Of a DNA stretch of 64,000 bases, positions 35,339 to 44,947 are shown one piece after another. The translations under genes and the position numbers were made by a program. Numbering within the stretch: position 1 is the first letter of the stretch; every line of letters starts with the position of its first letter. Source of the stretch: Cyanobacteria bacterium REEB67 (GTDB taxonomy: Bacteria; Cyanobacteriota; Vampirovibrionia; Obscuribacterales; Obscuribacteraceae); NCBI GenBank assembly GCA_018971775.1, contig JAGXAB010000028.1, positions 1 through 64,000 of the forward strand. The letters run 5' to 3'. The notes beneath the pieces are model-generated. The model worked only from the letters and a program-made list of their open reading frames with translations. It was not told where the DNA came from and did not search any database.

Positions 35339-36304
35339 ATGCCACTTCATGACGCATTTACTACGAGCGGTGCCAACGTACGATTATCAAAACTGGGCAC
35401 CGTACCGGTTATGGAAGATCTCGACTTCGCTATGTCTCAAGCGGCCAAACACCCGCAAGCAATAATCGAATTGCCATGGAAAGCGGCAACATCGCCCACC
35501 ACCTTCGTTTTGCGCGTCACCTACATGGACGGTAATGATGAAGGTCCGAGCTGGACTCTCCATGCCGGCGAGGCCCTCGATTCAGCCGTATTGTGGAGTC
35601 ATGAAAGTCCTGATAGTTCGCTCATTCAGAGCTTGATTGCCGCCGAATGCGATCCGGAACGGGCGCTTGTTTCCTTCGTCGATACGGCTCCTACCCGTGA
35701 AACGGTGACGGCTCCCAAGCCGAATCAGCCTCCGCCGCAACGCCCCCAGTCCATTCGCCCCAATCTACCGCCGCCGACCGATCTCGACCGTACGCTGCTG
35801 GAAGGCGTGCAGCGATCACTGCGCCGCGAAGGCACCGGACTCTTTTCCGAAGCGACGTTCTATTTCTTCGTTATTCAGGAATTCACCCGCTTTCAACAGA
35901 CAAATCTGCCCTTTTCGCTGGTCATTGCCGAGGTCGGCCTGAGGCTAACAGACGGGGCTGTTTCTCTGCCGCCCCTGCGCGTCCTGCATGAAATCAGCGG
36001 TCGCATCCAGCTGGCCGGCCGTCCCCTCGATAATCTCTGCCACTACAAAGACCCCAAGCTAGCGATAGTCCTGCCGCACACCAGTGTAAACGAGGCGATG
36101 CAGCAGGCGATGCGCGTCAAAGAAGCACTGCTGGCCACGCCACTTGGACCCGGCCTCGATCCTTCCAACGTTGCCTTCAACGTAGGCATCGCCAGCGTGC
36201 CCGACACCTGTGAACACCCCGGCATCTTGATCGCCGCAGCCGATGCCGCTCTCGAGCAAAGCAAGCGCACGAACAATTCGGTCGTGCTTTTCCCAAGCGG
36301 CTAA
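35339..36304 (+). CDS. Protein with degenerate GGDEF domain
   Basis: 321 residues. A non-homologous N-terminal half with a Pro/Gln linker (about 122-150) precedes residues about 160-320, which follow the diguanylate cyclase fold: GLFSEATFYFFVIQEFTRFQ, LPFSLVIAEVGLRL, LDNLCHYKDPKLAIVLPHTS and VAFNVGIASVPD...LIAAADAALEQSKR. At the active-site turn RYGGDEF is replaced by HYKDPKL, so c-di-GMP synthesis is not expected. It may bind nucleotides or proteins as a regulator. AAAGGA lies before the ATG. Single gene. Confidence 0.7.
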   Translation: MPLHDAFTTSGANVRLSKLGTVPVMEDLDFAMSQAAKHPQAIIELPWKAATSPTTFVLRVTYMDGNDEGPSWTLHAGEALDSAVLWSHESPDSSLIQSLIAAECDPERALVSFVDTAPTRETVTAPKPNQPPPQRPQSIRPNLPPPTDLDRTLLEGVQRSLRREGTGLFSEATFYFFVIQEFTRFQQTNLPFSLVIAEVGLRLTDGAVSLPPLRVLHEISGRIQLAGRPLDNLCHYKDPKLAIVLPHTSVNEAMQQAMRVKEALLATPLGPGLDPSNVAFNVGIASVPDTCEHPGILIAAADAALEQSKRTNNSVVLFPSG

Positions 36305-36558
36305 AACATCAAGATCCGCCAGACAAGAGTATTTCGACGCAGAAACCGGACCTTACTATATAGCTACATAGCCTCAAAAAGCAAAAAAGACGAGAAAAAC
36401 GTACCGCGACTCGGGCGCGACAAAGACGAATAACAGCCTGGATGGCGGCTATTAATCTTTGTCGCCGACATCAGCCGAAATTATTTTCGGTGGAGGTCGC
36501 AAACCCGAGAGACGGAAACGCAATTGACGGAGAATGGCGCAGCCAGGCGGACGAGCCA

Positions 36559-37461
36559 TTACGATTTAGTTCCCGCCGGTGGAGTGCCACCATTTATAGC
36601 GGCGGATTTATTACCTTCCTCGACTTTTGTCACGCTGGGCACTTCGGGAAGAGCCGAAGTTGCGGCGAACTGACCGACTACTTTGACGTAGGACGGATCG
36701 CTAGTGGAGATACCATAGCCAACCGTGTAGATTTCGGCAATGACGGCCTGCAAGGTGGCGTCGTTGCCTGCAAGGGCAGCGAAATCAAACCAGAGCAACT
36801 CGCCGTGCCTGGCAGCAAGACCGGGACTGTAGCTGGGCAGTAAATAGCTTTTACCGACCAGACGCTGGCAGCCAAGACGCTCATAAAAAGCCAGACGACG
36901 CTTGCGCGCGCTCGCATCGGCGATACTCAAATTTGGCTCGAGCGTCGACTCGATTTCGAGGAAGAGCCCGAGATGATTCGGGTGAGATTTCTTGAGCAGG
37001 TCGATCAGAGCGTTCATATGCTTGCTGCCGATACCACTCGACCGCTTGGTCTGGTCCGTTGCGATATAGGCCAGCAAGAGAAAATTACTCATCGGAGTGA
37101 CAAGCGAAAAACAATGCAGAGAACTATCTGCAGCGGTCGACTTGTGCAGGAAGATGTTGCCGGCGGCAAGCATCGATCTGCACAAGTCGACAGGCATACG
37201 CTCGTCTTCGGGGAAGGACGCCTCGTAGAGATTTTTCCAGTCCTCTTCTACACCGGCGCTCGGCACGCAGAGACTGGCTGCACGATGGGGAGTGGTCGCG
37301 GGCGTAGCGTGATCGCTTGCGGAATCAGGACCGACAACTGGGACAGCAGGAATGGAAGTAGGGCTGGAAGCGGGGCTAGAAATTTGGCTAGGACTGGGAT
37401 TCGTACTGGTACTTGTACTGGCTTCCGTGTTTGTACCGGGATTTGTGGTTGTACTGGACAT
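36559..37461 (-). CDS. GNAT-family acetyltransferase
   Basis: About 300 residues. The first 60 are Ser, Thr and Pro rich and probably disordered. The GNAT core follows: ASFPEDERMPVDLCRSMLAA, FLLLAYIATDQTKRSSGIGS (beta-4 and the acetyl-CoA pyrophosphate loop, T-x-x-x-R-S-S-G-I-G for the usual Q/RxxGxG/A), and RRLAFYERLGCQRLVGKSYL near the end of the fold. The acceptor is unknown. ATG 37461 is chosen over 37491 because it starts right at the low-complexity region, but this is weak evidence. Confidence 0.7.
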   Translation of the reverse strand: MSSTTTNPGTNTEASTSTSTNPSPSQISSPASSPTSIPAVPVVGPDSASDHATPATTPHRAASLCVPSAGVEEDWKNLYEASFPEDERMPVDLCRSMLAAGNIFLHKSTAADSSLHCFSLVTPMSNFLLLAYIATDQTKRSSGIGSKHMNALIDLLKKSHPNHLGLFLEIESTLEPNLSIADASARKRRLAFYERLGCQRLVGKSYLLPSYSPGLAARHGELLWFDFAALAGNDATLQAVIAEIYTVGYGISTSDPSYVKVVGQFAATSALPEVPSVTKVEEGNKSAAINGGTPPAGTKS

Positions 37462-37913
37462 ACATTTGCTCTTGGGTTGGGCTCCCACCACAAGCAGGTC
37501 TCTGACAAGCAGACCGGGCGTGGGTGCAAGAAGCTCAAACCTCAGCTCAGTGACAATCTATACATGACCGACTCAGACGAGCGCGCCTTGAGTAAGAGAT
37601 GAGACTGGAGACTGGGTTGAGGTTTGAGTTTCTTAGGTGTTTGTTTTGGGAGAGAAGGAGGGGGAAATTTAGACTCTCACCATAGCCACTTGCTGTTGGC
37701 CACTCAATCATCGAGGAAACGACTCAGGAAGCAGATCTAAAGCGCCTTCCCTTGACGACTGTTTTTCCGCTCTTCCAAATCAACCGAAACAGGCCGATAC
37801 TCAGCCTTTGCTCAAAGTCTAACGGAGCGCCGTCCAATGACAACCCAAAGCGCCAAAAAAACTTTTCCGGCGCCTTTCTTTTTTCGTCCATCAAAGCTCG
37901 CGCGACCGCTTGT
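37462..37913. other. Intergenic region with a hairpin
   Basis: No gene seen. AAAG-CGCC (37847-37854) can pair with GGCG-CCTTT (37869-37877), followed on the plus strand by CTTTTTT, which resembles a terminator. No plus-strand gene precedes it, so its use is unclear. The region otherwise contains the GNAT promoter. Confidence 0.4.
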
Positions 37914-39026
37914 CTACCGCAATTCCTGCCAGTATTTGGAGAAGTGTTTGCGCACTTCGCGCACCCGGTCATTGACCATTTCGACATTGCGATCATCGGT
38001 GATGTGCTGCGCATCGCCGGCAGCAAATGGCATCAAATAGGAGGCATGGATGGCACCGAGTTCGGGATCGGATGCGGCGTTCAATACCCGCATCGTCGCC
38101 GTCGCCGAATCCGAAAGCGACTTGACGTTGTAACCGCCTTCCAGGAAGACAACTACTTTTGCTCCTGTAGCCGAGGCGAGGTCGGCGACGCGCTGGGTCA
38201 ACATGGCAAAGCCGGCGGTAGTGATGCGTTGCTGGCCGAGCGGATCGTCGCGGTGGGCGTCATAACCGGCCGATACCATAATCAAATCGGGTGCGAATTC
38301 AAGGCAAACCGGCTTGACGAGCTGATCGAAAGCATGCAGATAACCGCGATCGCCTGTGCCGGCCGGCAGCGGTATATTCATATTCGAGCCCTTGCCCTCG
38401 CCCTTGCCGTCTTCGAGGTACCAGCCCGAATCATAAGGCCAGAAAGGATATTGCTGAAAAGAAATAAAAAAGACGGTGGGGTCATCATAAAAGGCCCACT
38501 GCGTGCCGTTGCCGTGATGAACATCCCAGTCGATCACGAAGACCTTTTTAAAACCGGCGGATTTTTGAGCATAACGCACGGCCACAGCAATGTTGTTAAA
38601 GAGGCAAAATCCCATCGCCTTATCGACGAGAGCGTGATGGCCCGGTGGACGCACCGCCACAAAGGCGCGATCGACCGGACCGGCCGCCACGGCATCGACA
38701 CCGGTTAAACCGGCCCCGGCAGCTAGCTTGGCTGTGCTGTACGTTTCGGCACTGACAAAAGTATCGGCATCGAGTTGGACCAGACCGTCGGTTTTGCGCG
38801 CTCTCTCGGTATCGTCATAAAGGTGCTCGATATAATCGGCTGTATGGATCAGAGAAATTTCTTCCTCGCTGGCGCTGCGCGGTGTCAATTGCTTCAAATC
38901 GTGGTCGAGAGCGAGGCGAGCAATGGCGTTGTCGATTGCCACGAGTCTCTGGGGCGATTCCGGATGGGTCTCCGGCGTGATATGTTGCAAAAAGCGCGGA
39001 TCGCGCACAAGAGCCAATCTTGACAT
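37914..39026 (-). CDS. Histone-deacetylase-family hydrolase
   Basis: About 370 residues. A zinc-dependent amidohydrolase of the arginase/deacetylase fold. Motifs: RPPGHHA (charge-relay histidines), VIDWDVHHGNGTQ (zinc Asp and His), LIMVSAGYDAHRDDPL (second zinc Asp) and VVFLEGGYN. Bacterial members act on acetylpolyamines, acetylated proteins or other N-acyl groups; the substrate is not decided by sequence. GGAG five bases before ATG 39026 fixes the start (MSRLALVRDP), though the frame runs to 39278. Divergent from the kinase locus. Confidence 0.85.
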   Translation of the reverse strand: MSRLALVRDPRFLQHITPETHPESPQRLVAIDNAIARLALDHDLKQLTPRSASEEEISLIHTADYIEHLYDDTERARKTDGLVQLDADTFVSAETYSTAKLAAGAGLTGVDAVAAGPVDRAFVAVRPPGHHALVDKAMGFCLFNNIAVAVRYAQKSAGFKKVFVIDWDVHHGNGTQWAFYDDPTVFFISFQQYPFWPYDSGWYLEDGKGEGKGSNMNIPLPAGTGDRGYLHAFDQLVKPVCLEFAPDLIMVSAGYDAHRDDPLGQQRITTAGFAMLTQRVADLASATGAKVVVFLEGGYNVKSLSDSATATMRVLNAASDPELGAIHASYLMPFAAGDAQHITDDRNVEMVNDRVREVRKHFSKYWQELR

Positions 39027-39112
39027 GTTTCTCCAGGCGGCACAAAAGTAGGCGAGGCAAAGCAGCCTCAAACAAGTGATTATCCACCAATTATCCCTCA
39101 GCCGCGGACCAG

Positions 39113-40564
39113 GTGCAATTGACCGACGAAAACAAGAGGCAGAAGTCTTTCGATAATGGCTCCGATCAAGGTGCCGGGCAAGGCCTGGCGCGGTCAACAA
39201 GAGCCGCCGACAACCAGCGCCTGACAGGTATGCACTTGACCAGCGCCGCTCACGCTGCCCCTCGTCAGGACACAACATTATTTTCGCCGCTCACTGGCGA
39301 AAACAATAGTTTTTTGCCTGGCGACATCATCCACGGCGACTACCAGCTCATTGCCCTGCTCGGCCGGGGCGGCAGGGGCGTTGTTTTCTCATGCAAACAC
39401 CTGGCAATGGAACAGACTTACGCCCTTAAAATCCTCTCCGGCAAGCAACTGGACAGCGAAGCCTGGAGCCGCTTCCAGGCGGAAGCTAAAGCTCTGGCCA
39501 GACTCAATCATCCGGGCATCGTACGCATCCACAACATGGGTATTCACAAGCAAGAATTTCCATACTATGTAATGGATCTGCTCTCGGGACAAACTCTCGA
39601 CCTTCTGATCGCAAAAGAAGGAGGACTTTCGGTCGATCGCTGCCTCGGACTCTTTATCCAGGCCGCCGACGCTCTCGATTCCGCCCATGCAAACGGTATT
39701 GTCCATCGCCACATCAAGCCGGCCAACATGATGCTCGAGACAGGGCCAACGAGCGGTCTGAGCTCGACACAAAAGAACGACTCCGAGCGTCTGAAAATTG
39801 TCGACTTCGGCATCGCACGCATCGCCCAACAAAATCTCGCCAGCCAGAGTCAAACCGCTACAGGACTGGTTTTTGGCACGCCATATTATATGAGCCCGGA
39901 GCAGTGCCTCGGTCTGCGCAGCGACCGCCGCTCCGACATCTATTCGCTCGGCTGCGCGCTTTTCGAGGCTCTTACCGGCGTGGTGCCTTTCCCGGGAGAA
40001 AACGCCTTTCAAACTTTTCTCTACCATCAAAATCGGCCCGCCCCCACCTTGCAGGCAATGGCGCCAGGCCGCTCCTTCCCCGCCGATCTCGAAGAAGCCG
40101 TGGCCAAGATGCTCAAAAAAAATCTGGCCGAACGCTACCAAACTATGGCGCAGGTCAAGCACGATCTCGAGCGCATCCGCGACGGCAAACCAATCATCGA
40201 AAAAGCGATCAATTTGGGTGACACTCTCGAGGCGCATCCGATTCATCGCAGCATCAAAGCAGGCGTCGGCGTCGAATCGAAGAAGCTCTCCAGAGGCGCC
40301 ATCGTCGTGGGAGTAATAACCGGCTTGACACTGACTACGGTGGCAATAGCCGTGCTCGCTTCGATCAAGCCCGATAATCTCACTAAAATTGGCATACTGG
40401 CCACGACAAAAGGGGCCAGGACTGCCGCCGCAACATCACCCCAGGGTGCCGTGCTTTTTGAGAGCGCCGAGGAAAAAAAGACAAAGACAGCCTGGCTCCA
40501 TCCCTGTTCAAGCAATTCAGCGAGACAAACTATCAAGATCTTCGCCAGAAACGCGCAGACATAG
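39113..40564 (+). pseudogene. Membrane Ser/Thr kinase-like gene with lost catalytic Asp and frameshift
   Basis: 483 residues in the annotated frame. Hanks-type kinase domain (about 75-365): LLGRGGRGVVF (glycine loop), YALKIL (Lys), IVHRHIKPANMM, IVDFGIARI (DFG), GTPYYMSPEQC. The catalytic loop reads HRH at codon 200 (39710-39712, CAC), where active kinases have HRD, a one-base change. A membrane helix follows (IVVGVITGLTLTTVAIAVLA). At A7 (40473-40479) the frame loses its natural continuation; one base back, the reading gives DKDSLAPSLFKQFSETNYQD and runs to TAG 40738. The start (GTG 39113 or ATG 39230) is uncertain. Either a pseudokinase with frameshifting or a decaying gene. Confidence 0.65.
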
Positions 40565-41520
40565 GCGCAATCATGCAGACCCTCTCCCAGAAGATCGCCC
40601 CGCAAGAAGAATTGCGCAAACTCGGTTTTGCCGGAGCTGACCTGGAAGCGACCCAGCGATTCAATCTCGGCAAACTGGGCGAGGAGGCAGCCGACTTCAA
40701 AGCGGCCCTGCGAAAGTATTACGACCAGCGCAAAATTTAGCGGGCTCAGTTCCGGACCAGATCCGGCCGGCCTGGCTTTTTATTTTCGCCGCTTTTTTCG
40801 CTGGGCGGCATCAGTATCAATGGGGCGAAGCCTGTCAGAACGATTGGTTTTGTCGACGCCCCAGAAAGTTGTCGTGCTTGCCTCTTTCTGGAGACGGCCT
40901 CTGGCGACGATCCGGGCATACTCGACCAGTGCGGACCGGACGATCTTACCGGCCTGGAATTTCGCTGGGAAAAAGTGATCCCGGCGCTGGAGCACGCCCT
41001 TAAATGGCGTAGATTAGACGAGCTATCTTTTTTCAACTCGGCATTGAAGTCTCCGCCAGGCCTGGAAGAACTGGATGAATGCACACTTTCAAAAAGCCTG
41101 CTCAAGGAAGTCGACAAATTTAAAAATTTGCGCTCGCTCGGTTTAGGCGGTCAGAATCTTACAGCCAGTGAAGTTCTAGACCGACCAATCCTGAAAAATT
41201 TGAATACTCTCAAATTAAAGAGCGTCGGAGAAATCGATAAGATTTTGAACGCCATCGTGGCTTATCCAAACATACACGAACTCTGGCTCATTCATGAAGG
41301 GACTACAGCCAGACAACTCGAACCGCTCATCCGCATGAAAAATCTCAGCCTCGACCGCGACTGGAGCGAAGCCGACAAGAAGAAGAAGTTTCAGGCTGGA
41401 CTACCGGCTTGCAAGCTGACTTTCGAATCGGTGTACGCTCGTACGCTCTGGCAGCTTCTGCCCGACAATGCCGATCGCAAGAAGCGCTACGGGCCAGCAG
41501 CGGAAGCAATTAGACGCTGA
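40480..41520 (+). pseudogene. Frameshifted C-terminal part of the kinase locus with LRR-like repeats
   Basis: In the -1 frame relative to the kinase, about 87 residues of helical sequence (LRQKRADIGAIMQTLSQKIA) reach a TAG at 40738. The same frame is then open to 41520: TIGFVDAPESCRACLFLETA, followed by LRR-like units (LEELDECTLSKSLLKEVDKF, LRSLGLGGQNLTASEVLDRP, LNTLKLKSVGEIDKILNAIV). No good start lies between. An isolated translation from GTG 40975 would give 181 residues, but the frame continuity suggests one ancestral kinase-membrane-LRR gene broken by a frameshift and a nonsense codon, as at 1-714. Confidence 0.6.
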
Positions 41521-41524
41521 AGAG

Positions 41525-41567
41525 AAAAGATCAGCCGGTGGGGACTGGCTGATCTTTTCTTCTTTTT
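41525..41567 (+). terminator. Intrinsic terminator after the kinase-LRR locus
   Basis: AAAAGATCAGCC pairs perfectly with GGCTGATCTTTT around a ten-base loop and is followed by CTTCTTTTT. It starts five bases after the stop at 41520, which supports the LRR-like part as the true gene end. Confidence 0.85.
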
Positions 41568-41605
41568 CTGAACCGTGGGGCTAGCCAGAATTCCGGGCGG
41601 GCCGC

Positions 41606-42037
41606 TCAGTGGTGGGCTACACGAGCGGTCGGAGCAGGCACGGTGACAGCAAAATCGGTGGCGGCGTGGCCGCCCCCATGCTGATTGACAGAAAACGGCG
41701 CCGCCTCGCCTCTGGATGCGGACGCACCGCCGCCGGCCCTTTCACCGTTTGCGGACGCACCGCCGCCGGCCTCGCCGCGCTTGCCTTGAGAGCCGGCCGA
41801 GCAGCTGCCGCCATGTTCATCACCACCGCAGCCCTGGCCTTTATTGATACCATCAATAGTGACCTTTGGTAAAGAGGCAGTACCACTGCCGGAATCGCCG
41901 TGCATTTGCTTGATGGTGTTGGCCACATCAGTAGGCGAATTCTTCATCATATCCGACACCACATTTTGGGTGGGATTGTCGTTTGCCTGAGCGGCTTTGT
42001 TGATTTCTGCGGGTGTATGGTATTCGATATTTGACAT
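41606..42037 (-). CDS. Hypothetical protein with Gly/Ala-rich tail
   Basis: 143 residues, no signal peptide. The N-terminal 65 residues are polar and helical (AEINKAAQANDNPTQNVVSD). The rest is Gly, Ala, His and Cys containing, with two copies of AGGGASA. It resembles small peptide precursors or low-complexity proteins, but no export or modification gene is near. GAGG precedes the ATG. Confidence 0.5.
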   Translation of the reverse strand: MSNIEYHTPAEINKAAQANDNPTQNVVSDMMKNSPTDVANTIKQMHGDSGSGTASLPKVTIDGINKGQGCGGDEHGGSCSAGSQGKRGEAGGGASANGERAGGGASASRGEAAPFSVNQHGGGHAATDFAVTVPAPTARVAHH

Positions 42038-42852
42038 GTGAATATCCTCAATAAGTTAGAAAAAAATAGGTAGACTTTGCGGCCCCGGGCAGAATAGAAA
42101 GAACCTCGAGAGTGGCCAGTCACCGTATCGTGCGGCCCCCTCTCAGTGAAAGAAGTTTGCCATTGCCGACGTTAATGCGACGTTAACGTCCAGAAACATT
42201 GGCCGGCCAATTTTTTACTTCAGTCGATCTGTCGGCGTTACGAGTGTACCGGCGTCGATCTTATCAATCGAAGCTGCACCATCGATGAAATGACTGGATG
42301 CGTCCATATGTGTGCCATAGTGCTCGGGCGTGCAATATTTGCCGTTGGCCTAGCCGTTTTTTGCCACACTATAGAGATGCTCACAGGTGAAAGCGTCGGC
42401 GCCGCTATGAAAGTCAGGCAGGCCCGCCGGAAAGTACGGCAGCGATAAGAATGGCCTTCAACAATGCAGGCATAGACAAGAGCAGCGGTCCTTGGGGGAA
42501 AAGCAGGAACAAAACCTAACAGGCAACCGACAGCCGACTAAAAGAGGACTATACGACGGTCACTGCCAGAATTCAATCGAGGCCTGGCGTCGATGTTCAA
42601 GAGACCGGAAGTGAGCAGGTGTCGCGCGGAGATCGCCTCAGAAACCAAAGCCAATTTCTACTACAATCTGTAGTATAAAATGATTTTCAAAAAGATAAAA
42701 AAACACCGGGAGCGGCAAAACTGGAAATCCCAGTGCGCCGCTCCCAGTGCCGCAAAATCACCCCGAGCAAAATGATACAACTCAATTTCGACACTGGGGA
42801 AGCAAACGAGGATGGCTGTCGGTGCACCACAGGTGGTGGCCGACTACTTCAC
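42038..42852. other. Long intergenic region without a recognised gene
   Basis: About 800 bases. Frames are short and interrupted, and no RNA gene or repeat was recognised. It must contain the promoter for the gene at 42037 (minus). A decayed gene is possible but cannot be identified. Confidence 0.5.
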
Positions 42853-43371
42853 TCAACGATGCGGTCCGTGGCCACCCTCTGGCATATGACCGCCGCCACC
42901 GGGGAAATGACCGCCGCCGCCAGGGAAATGACCGCCGCCGCCGGGGAAATGACCGCCGCCGCCGGGGAAATGACCGCCGCCGCCAGGGTGATGATCACCA
43001 CCGGGGAAAGGTGTCGGATTGCCGGGACGATGGCCTTCGCCCGGGAAGCGACCGCCTTCATGACCACGGTGCCAGCCTCCGTCACGATTCCAACCGCCGT
43101 CGTGGCGATGCCAGTCCTCGTGAGGGAACCAGCCGCGGTTGCAGTAGGTGCGATAGCCAAAGCTATCGTAATAGAAGTAGATGCCGAGGTCAGCATCATA
43201 GTAATAGTAGATGCTGCCGTCATACCAGTAGTCGGTGATGACGACATCACCGAAGGGACCGTTGTCGACCACGACCGGCGGCGGGAAAGGCTCGGAGCGC
43301 AACGTCACGGCGCAACCGCTCAGAGCCAGCGCCGACACACAGGCCAGCGCAAGAATGGAAAACTTTTTCAT
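42853..43371 (-). CDS. Lipoprotein with HFPGGGG repeats
   Basis: 172 residues. Signal peptide with lipobox LSGC (Cys20), so it is lipidated and anchored in a membrane. Residues about 45-75 are Tyr/Asp rich (YWYDGSIYYYYDADLGIYFY). The C-terminal half is His, Gly and Pro rich, with four perfect seven-residue units HFPGGGG coded by a 21-bp repeat. The histidine-rich tail could bind metal ions. ATG 43371 has AGGAG upstream and starts the signal peptide; the frame runs to 43440 but adds nothing useful. Confidence 0.75.
   Translation of the reverse strand: MKKFSILALACVSALALSGCAVTLRSEPFPPPVVVDNGPFGDVVITDYWYDGSIYYYYDADLGIYFYYDSFGYRTYCNRGWFPHEDWHRHDGGWNRDGGWHRGHEGGRFPGEGHRPGNPTPFPGGDHHPGGGGHFPGGGGHFPGGGGHFPGGGGHFPGGGGHMPEGGHGPHR
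42896..42979. repeat. 21-bp coding tandem repeat
   Basis: Four to five near-perfect copies of a 21-bp unit (GGGGAAATGACCGCCGCCGCC type) inside the lipoprotein gene, each coding HFPGGGG. One copy differs by silent changes. Copy number may vary between strains. Confidence 0.8.
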
Positions 43372-43428
43372 CGAAAATCTCCTGCTAATTACTCCATCCG
43401 AAATTGACAATCGGATCGAGCGATTCGC

Positions 43429-43477
43429 AAAAAAAGGCACGGCGACGCCGGCAGAACGATTCTGCGCGGCATCGCCG
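43429..43477 (-). terminator. Terminator of the catalase-family gene
   Basis: On the minus strand CGGCGA...GCAGAA-TCG-TTCTGC...TCGCCG forms a long stem with a small internal loop, followed by TGCC and seven T. It lies between the catalase-family stop (43521) and the lipoprotein start, so these are separate transcripts. Confidence 0.65.
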
Positions 43478-43520
43478 GCGAGGTGGAAGAACCGGCGACG
43501 TCAATTGACCGTAAGGTCGA

Positions 43521-44576
43521 TCAAAAGCCGCTCGGCTCCTTGCGCATCACACCATTAACAGTATGACGCAGGCGAGAAATTGTTTCGTAGACGACGCGCC
43601 GCGTCCGGTTAATGCCACCCAGAGGCTGATGCTCAGGCAGGGAGTGCCACGGCGTGAAGGAAAGATCTTCGGCAAGCTGATTGCGGGCAGCTGTGTCGAA
43701 TTTCTGACAGGGGATGCGAATTGTCGCCACCTTGATGAAGGGCGACTGCTCTTCGCTCCAGAGAATGGTCGGATCATCGACCGGCATTTGCGCACGGTCT
43801 GCGTCCTGCAACTGCACCATGAAGTCCAGATAGACATCGGTGGCGCCAAGCTCCTTCGCCATAGTATGGCGCAGATAGTCGGCGTCTGCCTGATCGGCCT
43901 TCGAGAGCACCGGCTCATTATAAGTAGAGCTCGGCTGTAAGCTGTACTTAACGGCCCTATCTCCGAGCGCATAAGGAGTTTGGCTCCAGTAGCGAATCGC
44001 CAGGGGGCTAGATACCTTCTTGAAGAGAGCCTGGACGAGCACCTTCGCCTCGTGGAAGCGAATCTTGAAGGGCCACAGGCTGAAGAAGAACGGCAGCGGA
44101 TTGCCGCCACTCGTCGCCTTCAAAAAGACCTCGTAGTCCGGCACGTTGCGAATGAAGAAGACCGGATGATTGCAGAGCAAAAAGTCCTGCGTCATCGCCT
44201 CCTTCTCGTCGGCAAGGACCTTTTCACCGGCAACGCCCATGAGCTTGATGCCCACACCGCGCACGTCATTGCTGGCGTCGGGCTTCTGGGTAGCGGAGCG
44301 AGGGGCGCCGTTAGAATAGCGGATCCAGGCCGGGAAACTCACGGGCTGAGCGAAGACACCGACGCGCAATTCGTCGGGGAGATTCTCAGCGACGGTAAAC
44401 TCGGCCTGGACAAGACCATGAGCCTTGGGATGAGCATCCCGCGGCATGCGTTCGCCGGCGGCGGTATCTTCCCTCAACTTCTTTTGCATCATGTCGCTGA
44501 TGCGAGCGATAGCGTCTGCCTCGGAAGAAGCGGCGTTATTGTCGGCGGCCACAGGCCGTTTACCAGGATCGGACAT
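43521..44576 (-). CDS. Catalase-family protein
   Basis: About 351 residues, shorter than monofunctional catalases (about 480) and close to the SrpA-like or catalase-related group. KAHGLVQAEFTVAENLPDEL matches the distal-His region, WIRYSNGAPRS and DVRGVGIKLMGVAGEKVL follow the family pattern, and NRTRRVVYETISRLRH near the end offers an RxxxY possible haem ligand. Members bind haem and degrade H2O2 or organic peroxides. ATG 44576 (MSDPGKRP) is chosen; the frame extends to 44792 without homologous sequence. Last gene of the run with ftsH and the site-2 protease. Confidence 0.7.
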   Translation of the reverse strand: MSDPGKRPVAADNNAASSEADAIARISDMMQKKLREDTAAGERMPRDAHPKAHGLVQAEFTVAENLPDELRVGVFAQPVSFPAWIRYSNGAPRSATQKPDASNDVRGVGIKLMGVAGEKVLADEKEAMTQDFLLCNHPVFFIRNVPDYEVFLKATSGGNPLPFFFSLWPFKIRFHEAKVLVQALFKKVSSPLAIRYWSQTPYALGDRAVKYSLQPSSTYNEPVLSKADQADADYLRHTMAKELGATDVYLDFMVQLQDADRAQMPVDDPTILWSEEQSPFIKVATIRIPCQKFDTAARNQLAEDLSFTPWHSLPEHQPLGGINRTRRVVYETISRLRHTVNGVMRKEPSGF

Positions 44577-44658
44577 AGCTCTGTACTTTCTCAATGGAGG
44601 GACGGGAGAGCCCTGGCCGCGCGCAGAGTCAGCGTAGCCGGGGACTGCGCAGACCAGA

Positions 44659-44919
44659 TCAAACGGCCTCGCGGACGAAGAGATAACCGACGCACTGCCC
44701 CAGACAGAGGGTGAAAAACTGGGCGACGATCGGGCCAACACCAGGGGCGGTGGCAAAGACATAACTGGCGCCGGCGAGGAAAATCGCGGCAACGAGCATA
44801 ATCACTCGAGCGGTCGTATCGAGCCCGGGAAAGCCGAGCTGTTGCAGACGAGCCGAAGCGCTCCAGTAGCCCAGCCCAAAAACGAGAATGCTGACTGTAG
44901 CCACAAGATACATGTTCAT
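44659..44919 (-). CDS. Small membrane protein
   Basis: 86 residues with about three hydrophobic segments (LVATVSILVFGLGYWSA, ARVIMLVAAIFLAGASYVFA, IVAQFFTLCLGQCVGYLF). GGAG lies seven bases before ATG 44919. It sits between the site-2 protease gene (28 bases) and the catalase-family gene (82 bases) and is probably co-transcribed. No family recognised. Confidence 0.55.
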   Translation of the reverse strand: MNMYLVATVSILVFGLGYWSASARLQQLGFPGLDTTARVIMLVAAIFLAGASYVFATAPGVGPIVAQFFTLCLGQCVGYLFVREAV

Positions 44920-44947
44920 GCGCAAACTCCACTTATCGGTTTGATAT

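Noticed and set aside
40628-40978. 116-codon plus-strand frame between the kinase and LRR parts
   Set aside because: It overlaps the -1 frame continuation that has better protein character, and its composition (Arg/Ser) looks like a shadow.
42896-42979. CRISPR-like array from regular repeats
   Set aside because: The repeats are contiguous 21-bp coding units without spacers.
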